From positions 1 through 52,155 of the forward strand of contig JAJYFE010000009.1 of NCBI GenBank assembly GCA_021785435.1: 52,155 nt of DNA, written 5' to 3'. Of this stretch, positions 35,154 to 45,800 are shown one piece after another. The notes below the pieces were generated by a model. That model saw nothing but the letters and a program-made list of their open reading frames with translations, was not told where the DNA came from and did no database searches. This DNA comes from Planctomycetota bacterium. Its GTDB lineage: Bacteria; Planctomycetota; Phycisphaerae; WQYP01. Within the stretch, counting starts at the first letter, position 1. Each line of letters begins with the position of its first letter. Position numbers and translations under genes: made by a program.

Positions 35154-35170
35154 AAGCTGAAAGCTTGCCT
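35150..35170. repeat. 7-bp repeat before nuoN
   Basis: CTGAAAG, CTGAAAG and CTTGCCT abut the ATG at 35171, overlapping the nuoM stop by a few bases. This is another heptamer array in a leader, and no standard ribosome site is visible. Confidence 0.55.
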
Positions 35171-36772
35171 ATGAATCTCCATGGCTTACTACCCGAAATG
35201 ATCATGCTGGCCGCGGCCGCGGTGATCTTGCTGAACGGTTTGTGCCCCCGCGAGTCGGTCCGCCGCGCCAGCCAATGGTTGGCGCTGGCCGGGCTGGTCG
35301 CGGCGTTCGTCGCGGCCTGGCGTCTGGCGGCTCCGGGGCAACATGCGGGTTGGCCGCTCTGGCCGCTGGCCACTTTCGGCTCCCTGTTGGCCTCCGGCGT
35401 CGGATTACTGGCGGTGCTGGCCTCCTGGAACATGCCGTTTAAAGACCAGCCCACCGAAACCGATAGCGCGTACCGCGGTGAATATTTCGCCCTGCTCCTG
35501 TGTTCTCTGGCCGGTTTAAGCATGATGGCCAAGGTCAACAACCTGATCTGGCTGTTTTTGGCGCTGGAGCTGGTGTCCATGCCCACGTATATCATGGTGG
35601 CCGCGGGCCGCGGCCAGAGTGCCGCCCAGGAAGCCGGCGTGAAGTATTTCTTTTTAGGGGCGCTGTCCGCCGCGGTGTATCTGTTCGGATTCAGTTACCT
35701 GTATGGTTTCGCGGGCAGCACCCGTTTTTCCACCATCGCCGCCGCCTTTCATAGCGCCCTGGCGCTCGGCCATCCGCCGGCTATCGCTCTGATCGGCCTG
35801 TTAATGGTCGTCCTGGGTATTTCCTATAAAATCGCCGCGGTTCCATTGCACTATTACGCCCCGGATGTCTATCAGGGCGCCGCGACGCCCGTAACGGCTT
35901 TTCTGGCCTTTACTCCCAAGGCGGCCGGATTTATCGCGTTGATTCTCGTGTTCAACCTGACGGGTTGGCAACTCTCGAGTTCCCTGGCCGGCGCCGTGCC
36001 GGCCCTGCTGATGGCGCTGGCGGTGGTGACGATGTTCGTCGGCAACGTCCTGGCGCTGCTGCAGCGCAATCTTAAACGTATCCTTGCGTACAGCTCGATC
36101 GCCCACAGCGGCTATATGCTCGCGGCGCTGGCGCTGGGCCCCGCCCTGTCTCCGGAGGCGACTCGCCCTGGCGAACTGGGCGGTTCTTCCATCAACGGGC
36201 TAAGCGCGCTGTTGTTTTATCTGGCCGCCTACAGCCTGATGACACTCGGCGCCTTCGCGGTGTTGATTTATCTGGAAGGGCAAACCGGCGCCGCCGAGGA
36301 TTTCGATGGCATCGCGGGTCTCGCCGGGGAGCATCCGCTGGCCGCCGGTTGCATGGCCGTCTGCCTGTTCAGCTTGATCGGCATGCCTGGCACGGTTGGT
36401 TTTCTGGGCAAACTGTTTATCGTGCAGGCCGCCCTGGCGGCGCATCATCCGGTTCTGGCGGTGATCATCGTGATCAACGCCGCCATTGCCGCGACGTATT
36501 ATCTGCGCATCGTGGCGGCGATGTATCTGCGGGCGGCGGCGACGCCGCTGACGGTGCGCCGGCCCGCGCTGGCCCTGAAGCTCTCCGCGGCCGTCGCCAC
36601 CTTCCTGGTGATTTTCTTCGGCTTATTCCCCGGCGCCCTGTACCGGCAGTCCGTCGCCGGCGGTCGGTCGGTGCCGACGGTATATTCCGCGGCTCATTGG
36701 CCGGGCCGTTCGGCCAAGCGAACCGCCGTCGGTATGCCAGGCTCTGCCCGGGCTGGGTTGTGGGCGAATTAG
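35171..36772 (+). CDS. nuoN: NADH-quinone oxidoreductase subunit N
   Basis: NuoN is the third antiporter-like subunit of complex I. The 533-residue protein has LFLALELVSMPTYIMVAAGR (conserved Glu), a block with GISYKIAAVPLHYYAPDVYQ (Lys), FTPKAAGFIAL and RILAYSSIAHSGYM. Codons from about 472 to 501 (SAAVATFLVIF, then GLFPGALYRQS) are repeated at 38577-38666 with 92 percent DNA identity, after which the two tails differ. The present C terminus (PTVYSAAHWPGRSAKR and onward) is therefore probably not ancestral. The stop lies one base before the ATPase gene, which suggests the inserted module uses nuo transcription. Confidence 0.93.
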   Translation: MNLHGLLPEMIMLAAAAVILLNGLCPRESVRRASQWLALAGLVAAFVAAWRLAAPGQHAGWPLWPLATFGSLLASGVGLLAVLASWNMPFKDQPTETDSAYRGEYFALLLCSLAGLSMMAKVNNLIWLFLALELVSMPTYIMVAAGRGQSAAQEAGVKYFFLGALSAAVYLFGFSYLYGFAGSTRFSTIAAAFHSALALGHPPAIALIGLLMVVLGISYKIAAVPLHYYAPDVYQGAATPVTAFLAFTPKAAGFIALILVFNLTGWQLSSSLAGAVPALLMALAVVTMFVGNVLALLQRNLKRILAYSSIAHSGYMLAALALGPALSPEATRPGELGGSSINGLSALLFYLAAYSLMTLGAFAVLIYLEGQTGAAEDFDGIAGLAGEHPLAAGCMAVCLFSLIGMPGTVGFLGKLFIVQAALAAHHPVLAVIIVINAAIAATYYLRIVAAMYLRAAATPLTVRRPALALKLSAAVATFLVIFFGLFPGALYRQSVAGGRSVPTVYSAAHWPGRSAKRTAVGMPGSARAGLWAN

Positions 36773-36773
36773 A

Positions 36774-37889
36774 ATGACGCTTTTGCGAAATGTCTTGGTC
36801 CGGGGTTACCGGTCGCTTAGATCCGTCGATCTGCGCCTGGATCGGTTGAATGTTCTGATCGGCGCTAACGGCGCCGGTAAGAGCAATTTCATTTCGTTGT
36901 TCAAGATGCTTAACGAAATGATGGCGGGGCGGCTGCAGCAGTATATTGGTTCCGCTGGACGCTCCCAATCCATCCTGTATCTTGGTCCGAAAGTAACGCC
37001 CCAACTTGAAATGACGCTCGAGTTTGAGCTGACGGATGCGGTTGACACCTATTATCTGCGGCTATTTCACGCCGCGAACGATACCCTGGTTTTCGCGGAC
37101 GAAACATTGGCCTTCAGGAAGCGCGACTGGCCGGAAGAGCGGATCAAGCCGAGGTCGCTGGGCGCCGGGCGCCAGGAAACCATGCTGCGTGAGCTGGCCA
37201 AGGGCGATGACCCAACCTCCGAGGTGTTTCGCGCCGTGCTGAATGGTTGCCGCCTGTATCATTTTCACGACACTTCCGCCTCAGCGCCCATTCGCCAGTA
37301 CGGATACGTTGGCGAGGATCGGTGGTTGAAGCCGGATGCCGGAAACCTCGCCGCGATGTTGTACGCCTATCGCCGGACGGACCGGGCGGCCTATGATCGG
37401 ATCGTATCGACCATTCAAAAAGTGATGCCTGAATTCCAGGATTTTGACCTTGGGCCGGAACGGCTTAACGCGAATGAGATTGGTCTGAAGTGGCGGAGGC
37501 GCGGCTCGGATTACCTGTTGGGCGCCCACCAGCTTTCGGATGGTTCGCTTCGGGCCATGGCTGTGATTACACTGTTGCTTCAGCCCGAGGCGGACCTGCC
37601 CAAGGTTCTGGTTCTGGATGAACCCGAGTTGGGCCTGCATCCTTACGCTTTGGAGATAGTCGCGGGATTGCTCCGCGCGGCATCCTTGCGGTCGCAGGTG
37701 ATCGTCGCCACGCAATCGCCGACGTTTCTGAATCATTTCGCCGCATCGGAAATCATCGTGGTGGAGCCGGAGGCGGACGGCTCAAAATTCAGGCGGTTGG
37801 ACCCGAAGCCATTGGTCGATTGGCTGGAAACATACAGCACCGGCGAACTCTGGGAAAAGAACGTTCTCGGTGGGGGGCCGGTGGCGTGA
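36774..37889 (+). CDS. AAA/ABC-type ATPase of the RecF/OLD-like group
   Basis: The 371-residue ATPase has an N-terminal RGYRSLRSVDLRL strand pair typical of SMC/RecF-like and OLD-type proteins. The Walker A is GANGAGKS (30-37), the signature-like LSDGS (254-258), the Walker B VLVLDEPELGLHP (278-290) and the ATQSP switch at 312-316. It pairs with a DUF4276 gene whose start overlaps its stop (GTGA). ATPase plus TOPRIM-like pairs (OLD, Gabija, PARIS) act in phage defence, so a defence role is possible but not proven. The cassette is bracketed by two copies of the nuoN 3' end, a sign of lateral insertion. Confidence 0.85.
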   Translation: MTLLRNVLVRGYRSLRSVDLRLDRLNVLIGANGAGKSNFISLFKMLNEMMAGRLQQYIGSAGRSQSILYLGPKVTPQLEMTLEFELTDAVDTYYLRLFHAANDTLVFADETLAFRKRDWPEERIKPRSLGAGRQETMLRELAKGDDPTSEVFRAVLNGCRLYHFHDTSASAPIRQYGYVGEDRWLKPDAGNLAAMLYAYRRTDRAAYDRIVSTIQKVMPEFQDFDLGPERLNANEIGLKWRRRGSDYLLGAHQLSDGSLRAMAVITLLLQPEADLPKVLVLDEPELGLHPYALEIVAGLLRAASLRSQVIVATQSPTFLNHFAASEIIVVEPEADGSKFRRLDPKPLVDWLETYSTGELWEKNVLGGGPVA

Positions 37890-38569
37890 GGGAGATCTAC
37901 ATCTTCTGCGAGGGGGCAACGGAACAGGGTTTTTGTAAGGCCGTCCTGGAGCCGCATCTATTCCCCCAGGGCGAGGGCCGTCTTCATCCTATTAAGATTG
38001 CGCACAGCCGCAGCCATGGCGTGGCGCACCGCGGCGGGGTCGGTTCGTACGCGGCGATCCGGGGTGATATTCAACGGCAGTTAAAATCCTGACCGGGAGA
38101 TGGCGTGTGGATCACCACACTCATCGACGTTTACGGACTTCCCGGCGACTTCCCTGCGCTGGCGGACACTGCCGCCGCGGCGGGGGACCCGTTGGCCTAC
38201 GTACGGCGCCTGGAAGAGGCGTTCGGGAAGGACATCGATGCGCCCCGTTTCATCCCCCACCTTCAGCTGCACGAATTCGAAGCGATGTTATTTGCGGATC
38301 CTGATGCTTTGACCGTCGCCTTCGAGCGGTGTGCTGGCGCCGTCGCGGCGTTGAAGGCGATCTCGGCGAAATTCCCGTCCGTTGAACATATCGACAACTC
38401 TCCGCGCACGGCCCCGTCCAAACGCATCATTGAACTGATACCCGCCTACGCCGGGCGTAAAGCTGATGCAGGACCGGCGATTGCGGCAAGAATTGGTCTT
38501 CCTCGGATCAGACAGAAGTGCCGGCACCTCGATGGATGGTTGCGCCAGCTGGAACAAACTTTGAGGTGA
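37886..38569 (+). pseudogene. DUF4276 (TOPRIM-like) gene with in-frame stop
   Basis: The frame starts at GTG 37886 (REIYIFCEGATEQGF, with the Glu cluster of DUF4276) and stops at TGA 38090-38092. It then continues in the same frame with ITTLIDVYGLPGDFP, FIPHLQLHEFEAMLFADPDA and a normal end at 38569. The two parts together match a full DUF4276 protein of about 227 residues, so one substitution (for example TGG to TGA) probably split it. A restart is conceivable: GGGAG lies 5 bases before GTG 38105. DUF4276 proteins are thought to be nucleases or effectors paired with ATPases; that role is inferred. Confidence 0.8.
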
Positions 38570-38576
38570 TACCTTA

Positions 38577-38738
38577 TCCGCGGCCGTCGCCACCTTCCTG
38601 GTGATTTTCTCCGGCTTATTCCCCGGCACTCTGTACCGGCAGTCTTTGGCCGGCGGGCGGTCGGTGCAGGCCGCGGCGGTAACCCACCCCCGGCGCGCCG
38701 CCATGATCTGCCCACAGCTTCAGCAGCTCGTGAGATAG
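38577..38738 (+). pseudogene. Detached duplicate of the nuoN 3' end
   Basis: 38577-38666 matches nuoN 36584-36673 at 83 of 90 bases in the correct frame (SAAVATFLVIF, then SGLFPGTLYRQS), then continues with QAAAVTHPRRAAMICPQLQQ to TAG 38736-38738. It has no start. It is most likely the original nuoN end, displaced by the ATPase-DUF4276 insertion. Confidence 0.8.
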
Positions 38739-38757
38739 CGGCAGGTTGTTCCTTTCG

Positions 38758-39030
38758 TTCATAGCCCGGCGTTACTCATAGCCCGGAGGTCGCCGTGGGC
38801 GACTAAACTGCAGCGACGGGTCCGGGTCGCCCGTAGAGCCGACGCCCTCGTCGGCTGGTCGCTTGGCCGATGAGGGCATCGGCCCTACATAGCCCGGAGT
38901 GTAAGCGACGGGTCCGGCCTATGCCGCGGCGCCCAAGCCCCGCGCTGACACTTGGGGCTATGAAACACACACGCCTGTCGTTCATAGCCCGGAGGTCGCC
39001 CGCGGCGACCTTGGGGCTATGAAACGTGCC
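38758..39030. repeat. REP/BIME cluster downstream of the first HUH transposase
   Basis: This holds paired palindromes (GCCGACG-CCCT-CGTCGGC next to GCCGATG-AGGG-CATCGGC, about 38838-38887), flanked by the CATAGCCC/GGGGCTATG repeat with GGTCGCC hairpins. The same pair recurs at 39653-39709 and in inverted orientation at 51163-51221. Confidence 0.8.
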
Positions 39031-39576
39031 CGCCCCGGGGCTACGCGCCGGGCGCGGGAAAAAATATTCCGCCGCTTCACCGCCCACCGCCATAGGCGGG
39101 CCTTGTTCCAGCAGCACGTACTGAACCGCGGCGGTTACCGCATCGCTCCGCCAAAGCCATCGGGCGCTGCCGTTTTCCGTCCAAAACCGGTCCCGCCGCA
39201 GGCCCGCCTCCCGCAGCGCCCGCGTGGCGTAGGCCTTCAAATCGGCCCAAATCTTTTCCGGTTGGCAGGGGGCCGAGATGACCGCATGCGCGTGCTTCGT
39301 GCGCACCTGGATTGCGTGCAGCCGCCAGTGGCGGAATCGGCACACCTGTGTCATCGCGGTAAGCACCGTGCGGCGATGCGATTCATCCAGTGACAGCGGG
39401 CTTTCCACGAGTTTTCGCCGCGCCGCGGCCGCGAGTATGGGATCCGGTTCAAGCAGAGGCGCCTTGAAGCCGGAGGTGTGTTTGGAGACGGAGCCGCGCT
39501 CATCACCGTGCAGCCAGGTTCCGTAAGTGGTGCAGGTGATGAAATAGGCCAAAGGAATATTGGCAGGGGTTTCCAT
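38803..39576 (-). CDS. REP-associated HUH (Y1) transposase, IS200-like
   Basis: The protein resembles REP-associated tyrosine transposases. It has FITCTTYGTWLHGDERGS at the N terminus, the metal-binding His-x-His at H95-A-H97 (RTKHAHAVI), and a likely catalytic Tyr at 153 (AVQYVLLEQ). Such enzymes cut single-stranded DNA at REP hairpins and spread them. ATG 39576 has AAGGAA 9 bases upstream. The frame runs past a normal end: the last about 70 residues are encoded by REP repeats. REP clusters lie on both sides. Confidence 0.82.
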   Translation of the reverse strand: METPANIPLAYFITCTTYGTWLHGDERGSVSKHTSGFKAPLLEPDPILAAAARRKLVESPLSLDESHRRTVLTAMTQVCRFRHWRLHAIQVRTKHAHAVISAPCQPEKIWADLKAYATRALREAGLRRDRFWTENGSARWLWRSDAVTAAVQYVLLEQGPPMAVGGEAAEYFFPRPARSPGAGTFHSPKVAAGDLRAMNDRRVCFIAPSVSAGLGRRGIGRTRRLHSGLCRADALIGQATSRRGRRLYGRPGPVAAV

Positions 39577-39607
39577 GATAGCCCGTTCCTTGCTCGTGGG
39601 GGAATCC

Positions 39608-39830
39608 CAAGCCCCGCGCTGACACTTGGGGCTATGAAGTACACCAAGCGCGTAGAGCCGACGCCCTCGTCGGCTGGTCGCTTGGCCGATGAGGGCATCG
39701 GCCCTACATAATGGCCGATGAGGGCATCGGCCCTACATAGCCCGGAGTGTAAGCGACGGGTCCGGGTGCCGCCGCAGCGCCCCAGGCCCGCGCTGCCGTT
39801 TAGTCGCCTGCGGCGACCTTGGGGCCAGGA
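39608..39830. repeat. REP/BIME cluster upstream of the first HUH transposase
   Basis: Contains the same BIME (39653-39709), a second GCCGATG-AGGG-CATCGGC palindrome (about 39715-39735), and the GGGGCTATG repeat. A stretch at 38932-38963 is repeated almost exactly at 39608-39639, so the transposase gene is flanked by direct copies. Confidence 0.8.
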
Positions 39831-39854
39831 AGTGGCGCCGCGGGCGGACGGCCA

Positions 39855-42800
39855 TCACTTCAACGCGATCGCCAGGCCGGCCATCACGCTCTGGGCGAGC
39901 TGGCTCTGCTGGCCGAACTGGGCTTCATAGTTGACAAACACGGAAATGTTCTGGTTGATGTACCCGTTCACGCCGCCGCCGACCAGGGCGGTGTCGCGCG
40001 AAGGGGCGGCGGTGTTGATGACAAAAGAACCACCCAGCGACGCCACGGACGCCGTGATGCTCTGGCTGTTGTTGAGATATTCATGCTGCCAGAAGGCGTT
40101 GATATTCCAGCCCCACGGCAGCGGCGAATGGCCCCAATGCGTCGTATCGCTGAAGCGCATCCCCAACAGCGAGCGCACTGAATTGACGGTCTGCGAAGAA
40201 ACGTTTAAATCAAACGGGCTGCCGCTTTCGGTGTAACTGTCCACATTCAGATAGGTGTAGGCCAAACCCACCGCCGGGCCGAATTTGAAGCCCGGGTGGT
40301 GAATGGCCCCGAAATCAATACCGGCCATGGCGCTTAAATCGGCCTGGTTGCCGGCGGGGCTGCTGCTGGCGGTGGTGCCGAACACCTGGCGGTGCTGGGT
40401 GTAATCGTTATAGGTGTAGCTGCCCATCACGTCGAGATAAGACCCGCCCTTACGCACGCCCGCGAAAACGCCCGGCGAATAGCTGTGATCGGTCAGATGG
40501 CTGCCGGCCGAGTCCAACTTAGCGCCGGTATAGCCGTATTGGAAAAACGCCCCCACGGCGAGGCGCGAGGCCATCTCGTAATTGACGCCGGCGATGGCGT
40601 TGCCGGTGGTGAAGTCCGGATTGTAACCGTTGGCGCCGGGCACTTTGGCGATAACCACCTGGCCGCTCAGGAAGCCAGAAAGGATATTGGCCGGAGTGCC
40701 GGAAGGGGCCAGCGGCGCCGGAGTCGGCGCTTCCAGCGGGACCGGCGCGTTCTCCCAGGAGTTATCGCCCCAGGCGTTGTTGCCGTTGGAATAATCACCC
40801 CAGGCGTCCAGAAAACGGGTGCCGCTGTCCGCGGCCTGGGCGTTGGATTGCATGGCGGAATTCATTGCCGCGGTGAATGGATCGGCATTGGGCGTATTCA
40901 ACACGCTTAAACCGGCGGCGTTAAAGCCGGCGATGCCATCAAAAATATTGCTGATCTGGCCGAACACCTGCTGGCTGTTGAAAATGCCGTTCTCAATGCC
41001 GATGCCGCCGGCCGCCTCGCTGGCGGCTTCGGAAGTGAATTCGTTCAGTTCGGCGGCCATCTGGTCGGCCGGTAGCAGGCTTAGTTGTTGCAGGATCAGC
41101 GCTTCCGTCGAAGTTGGCGCGATGTTGGCGGGCGTGGCGTACTGGTCAAAGTAGGTGGCGACAGCCAGCTCATTGGGCGTGGGATTCGCCAGCCGCGGCA
41201 CGAACAGCGTTTGCGCTGTCACCACCACGCCGCCGGAATCCACGCTTTCAAAATAGTACACCCGATTGGCGGTGAAATTCGGATCGGTACTACTCGGCAG
41301 GCGAACCGCTAACGAGCTGGCGGTGGTGGTGAAGGTGGAGTCAGGAGTGAAGGGTATGGCCTGGCCGGTGGCGTTGGTCGGCGCGGTAACCGGGCCGGTG
41401 GTTTTCACGACAGTGTATTGATCAAAATCCGCGGGCGTAAAGCCGGGGGCGGATACAAGGGTCAGCGTATTGCCACCGCCGGTGAAGTCGGCTGGGCTGT
41501 TATTGAGGAGGTTAACCGAATCATAGGCGGGCAGGCCGGCGATGGTGGTATTGGGCCGGCCCAGGAGGGCCAACTTCAGCGTGGCGCCGGACATCGAAAG
41601 GTCGCCGCCGACGTTGATGGTCATGCCATAATCGGAAGGAGGCGTGGCGTAACTGTTTTGTGTCTCCAGGGTGGCCCCGCCGGTCAGCGTCAAGGGGCCG
41701 GTGCCGAGCACTTCCTCGCTGTCATACGGGGCGGTATCGATAATGTTGGCGTCAATCACCGCGGTGGCCCTGCCGTTGATGGTGGTTCCACCGGAATAGG
41801 TATTGCCGAGGCCGGAGGCTGGAACCGCCGGATCCAGCACCACCGTGCCGAGATCGGTAAGGGTCAAGGACCCGGCGCCGGTTCCGTCGGCGATCGAGCC
41901 GGTAAACATGGTGGTGCTGTTGTGGGGCGTGTCAATGGTTCCACCGGCCGGGTCCAGGGTCAGGTTGTTGAGCACGGTAACCGCCGCGGTGGTGTTCTGA
42001 TTTTCCAGCGTACCGGCATCCAGCGTGATTCCCGCCGCCGCTTCAGGCAAATTGGTGGCGGAGGTGAATTCCAGGGTGCTTGAATCGGTCCCGTCGCCGA
42101 CTTGCAGCGTTCCGCCGCTGAACGTTGAGGCGGTGTTGTTGGTTCCCGTTAAATCGAAAATGCCATTTTGCAGGGTCAGCGTGCCGCCGGTATCGGTGAT
42201 CGTGCCGCTCAAGGTGATCAGCGGGACCTCCTCGTTGTTGGATATGACGGCGCCGTTGCCGTCGATGGCGTTGGTTGGTCCGCTGGAGACAAAGAAATTG
42301 TTGGCTAGCGCATCGGCCAGCGGCGAAGAGCCAACATAGGCCAGCGTGCCGGCATCGAGGGTGATGGCATTGGCGGAGGTGCTGGGCAGATTCGCCGTGG
42401 AGGTAAACTGCACCGTGCCGGCCAGCGCCGCCGTTCCACCGCCGATTTGGAGCGTGCCGGTGGTGAAGTTCCCGTTTGTCCCGCTGTTAACGCCGGTAAT
42501 AAGCTCCACCGTGCCGTCCTGGATGGTAAGCGTGAAACCCGTCAGATCGGTGATGTTGCCGGAATAGACCTCCGCACCGTTGGCAGTTCCGCCGGCATCG
42601 ATGATTCCGTTGGCGTTCAGGGTCAAATCATTGGCCAAGGTCAATCCCGGGGCGCCAAACTGCAGCGTACCGCCGCCAGCACCAATGGTGATGTTGTTAT
42701 TGGTCGAGGCGGCGCCGAAGGATTGGCTGTTCTGGAAGTTGACCGCGGCGCCGCCTTCCACGGTGGTGCCGCCGGGGTTGGTATTAACCTGGGGCCCGAG

Positions 42801-45800
42801 GGTAAGCGTGTAGGCCCCCGTGATCAGCAGGCCGCTGGAACTGACGTTCATCGGGGCCTTGATGGTGGCGTTGTTGGCCAGCGAGATCGTGGCGGCATTG
42901 CCGTTGACACCGGCAAGGTTGAGCACCTCGCCCGTAGCGCCGTCGCTGGCGATGGTATACGTGGTTCCGCTGGGCATCTGGTTGAAGAAGAGACCGGCGG
43001 CTTTAACGCCGTTTGAGTCGATGATGATTTTGTACGATTGCCCGGTTGCGCCGGTGTCGTTGCCGATAGAGGCATAATCACCGGCAGCGCCGGGGGTGGC
43101 CGGCCAGGGAATCAGGTTGCTGTTTTCGGACCAGTCCTTATTGCTAGGGGTAGTATCCCAGGTGCCGCTGCCATCCTTGCCCACCACACCTCCCTGCGCC
43201 CACTGAATGGTCGTGGGCAAATCCAGGACGATTTCGTTGGACAGGGGCGGGTAAAGGATTATTCCCCCCAGGGGCGTACCCGTCACGCGGTTGCCAAAGG
43301 TCCCCACCAGGTCCGAAGGGCTGGAATAGGTGGCGATGATGTATTGGTTCGCGGTCGGGTTTGTCGCGTATATGTGCAAGGCCAGATCGGTCAGGTTCAG
43401 CACACCGCCGGAGGCGACGGTGATCGGATTGGTGCTGGTATTGCCGTTGATGACATAGTTCAGCGTGCCGGAGCCCGTCAGCGTGGCGTTGGCCTCGACG
43501 GTGATGTTGCTGGTGATCGCGGTGGTGCTGCCCAGCGAACCGCCAGCGCCGATGGCCAGTGTGACCAGATGCGTTCCATCACCGATGGTGGTGCTGGCGG
43601 TGGAACCATCCGCACCGGTCAGGGTAAGCGTGTAATTCGCTGTCGTACTGGTGCCAACGATGTTCAGCGAGCCGCTATCCGTACTCGGGATCGGGGCGCT
43701 GATCGTGGCGTCGTTGGCCAGCTTGACTGTTCCGTAAAGGTCCAAGCTGCCGCCCGCATTGGCGGCGATGGTGTATTGGCCGCTGGTCAGGGCCTGGAAG
43801 GTTATGCCGTTGACCTGGATGGCGCTGGCATCGACGGTGATGATATACGGCCCCGTGCCGCCGGCGCCGATGAACGCGGTATCGCCGGGGCCCCAGACGC
43901 TGTGGGGGACGCCATTAATGGACCAGTCGGGCGTGCTGTCGTCCCACACATTGTTCCCATCGCTGCCGGTGCCGCCGACTCCGGCCGGGTCCCAGTAGGC
44001 GTCCACCACGGCCGGGACTGTCAGCACAACTTCATTCGGCACCGTGTAAAAAAGGTTCCAACCGGTTGGCAACACGGAAGACGCCCCAAACTGGCCGCTG
44101 ATTGTTCCCACACCGCCGTCGTTGGCGACAATGTATTGCGTCTTCGTCTGCACGCCGCCGACGATATCAACTACCAGGTTCAGATCGCTCAGGTTCAGCG
44201 TACCATCCACGGTGATCAAATCGCCTGTATCGCCGTTGATATTCCAGCGCAGCCAGCCCGGCGAGGCGGCGGACCCTTCCAGCGTGGCGCCGGAATTGAT
44301 GGTGATGTTGCTGTTGGCTAAATTGGGACTGCCAGCGCTGCCGCCGGCCAGCTCCACGGTTACGGCATGGGTGCCATCGCCAATAACGGTGCTGCCCGCA
44401 TAGGTATTGGCGCCGCTTAAGGTAAGCGTGTAGCCCGCGGGTTGGCCCGTGCTGGTTCCCACGATTTTCACCGACCCGCTGCCGACGATCGGGGCTTCGA
44501 TGGTGGCGTTGTTGTTCATCGTGATGGTGCCGGAAAGCGTCAGGCTATCGGCGGCGGTGCCGTTGATGGTGTAATAGCTGCTGGCATTGGCCATCGGATT
44601 AAAGACGATGCCGTCCGCTGAGATTCCAGGGCTCGAAATCGTGATGATGGGGGTTCGCGATCCGCCGCTGCCGATGGAGGCCACGGCCCCGGATTCCCAG
44701 ATCACGTCGCTGCCCGAAAGCGCCCAGTCGGCGGTGTTTTTATCCCAGGAGCCAGTGCCGTCGCTGCCGGTTTTCGTCAGTCCGGGGTCCCAGGTAAGCA
44801 CGGTGGGGGGGGCAACAGGGGCGTAGATGACAATGTTGTTGGGATCCACTGATCCGGGCTGGTTGCCGTAGTCGATGTTCCAGCCGGCCAGAATGCTGTC
44901 CAACTGGGTCAGCAGCTGGGAGTTGTTCAGGAACTGGCTGCCGACCAGCGCGCTCGCCTGGCCGTAGTCGGCGATAACATACTGCTTTTGCGTCTGCGTA
45001 CCCGTGATATCCAGCACCAGGTTCAAATCGCTGATGTTCAGCATGCCGCCGGGGGCCACGGAGATTAGATCGTTATTATCGTTGCTTAGGTTCCAGACCA
45101 ACGTGCCGCCGTTGGCGCCGCCGCCGATCAGGGTGGCGCCGGCGTTGATGGTGATGTTGCTGTGGGCGAGATTAAAGTTGGTAATGCCGGGGTTGGCGGT
45201 TTGGTCTTCGAGGGTCAGGGTGACGGCATTGTTGGACCCACCGATAACCGTGCCGCCGCTGTACGTGTTCATCGCGGTCAGCAGCAGCTCCGCGCTGGTG
45301 CTCTGGGAATTCGTCACGGTCAGGGCGCCGGGGCCGCTGATAGCGCCGGACCAGGTTCCGACCGCGTGGCCGTTAAGGTCCATTGTCGCCGGGGCGGCGG
45401 TGTTGTTCAGGAACAGGTTGTTGGCGACATCAAGGTTATCAGCCTCGAACCGCAGGCCGCCGCCCGTGGTGTCGATGGCGACATTGCCGGTACCGAAGCT
45501 GCCGCTGTTGCCGATGCCGGCGGTGGTTAAATTTTCAATTAGCGTACCGCCGGAATAGGTATTGGCGGTGGCTTGGGGCAGACCCCCAACCAGTTGATGC
45601 GGATCGAGGATCACCGTCCCGCCGCCGGTAAGCGTAAGGCCGCCGTGCACGGTGGCGGCGTCGGAAATAACGCCAAAGAGCGTGTCCGTGAAGCCACCGG
45701 TGTTGTACACGTCGGCGGAAAGGGGATCGCTAAGGACGATGGGGTTGGGCAGGGTTATGCCGGAGCTGCCGGCGGCCAGGGTGGCGCCGGCCGAGCCTAA

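Noticed and set aside
12387-38569. Stop-codon recoding (readthrough) as the explanation for the two interrupted genes
   Set aside because: One stop is TAA and the other TGA, no recoding structure is apparent, and other genes here use all three stops normally.
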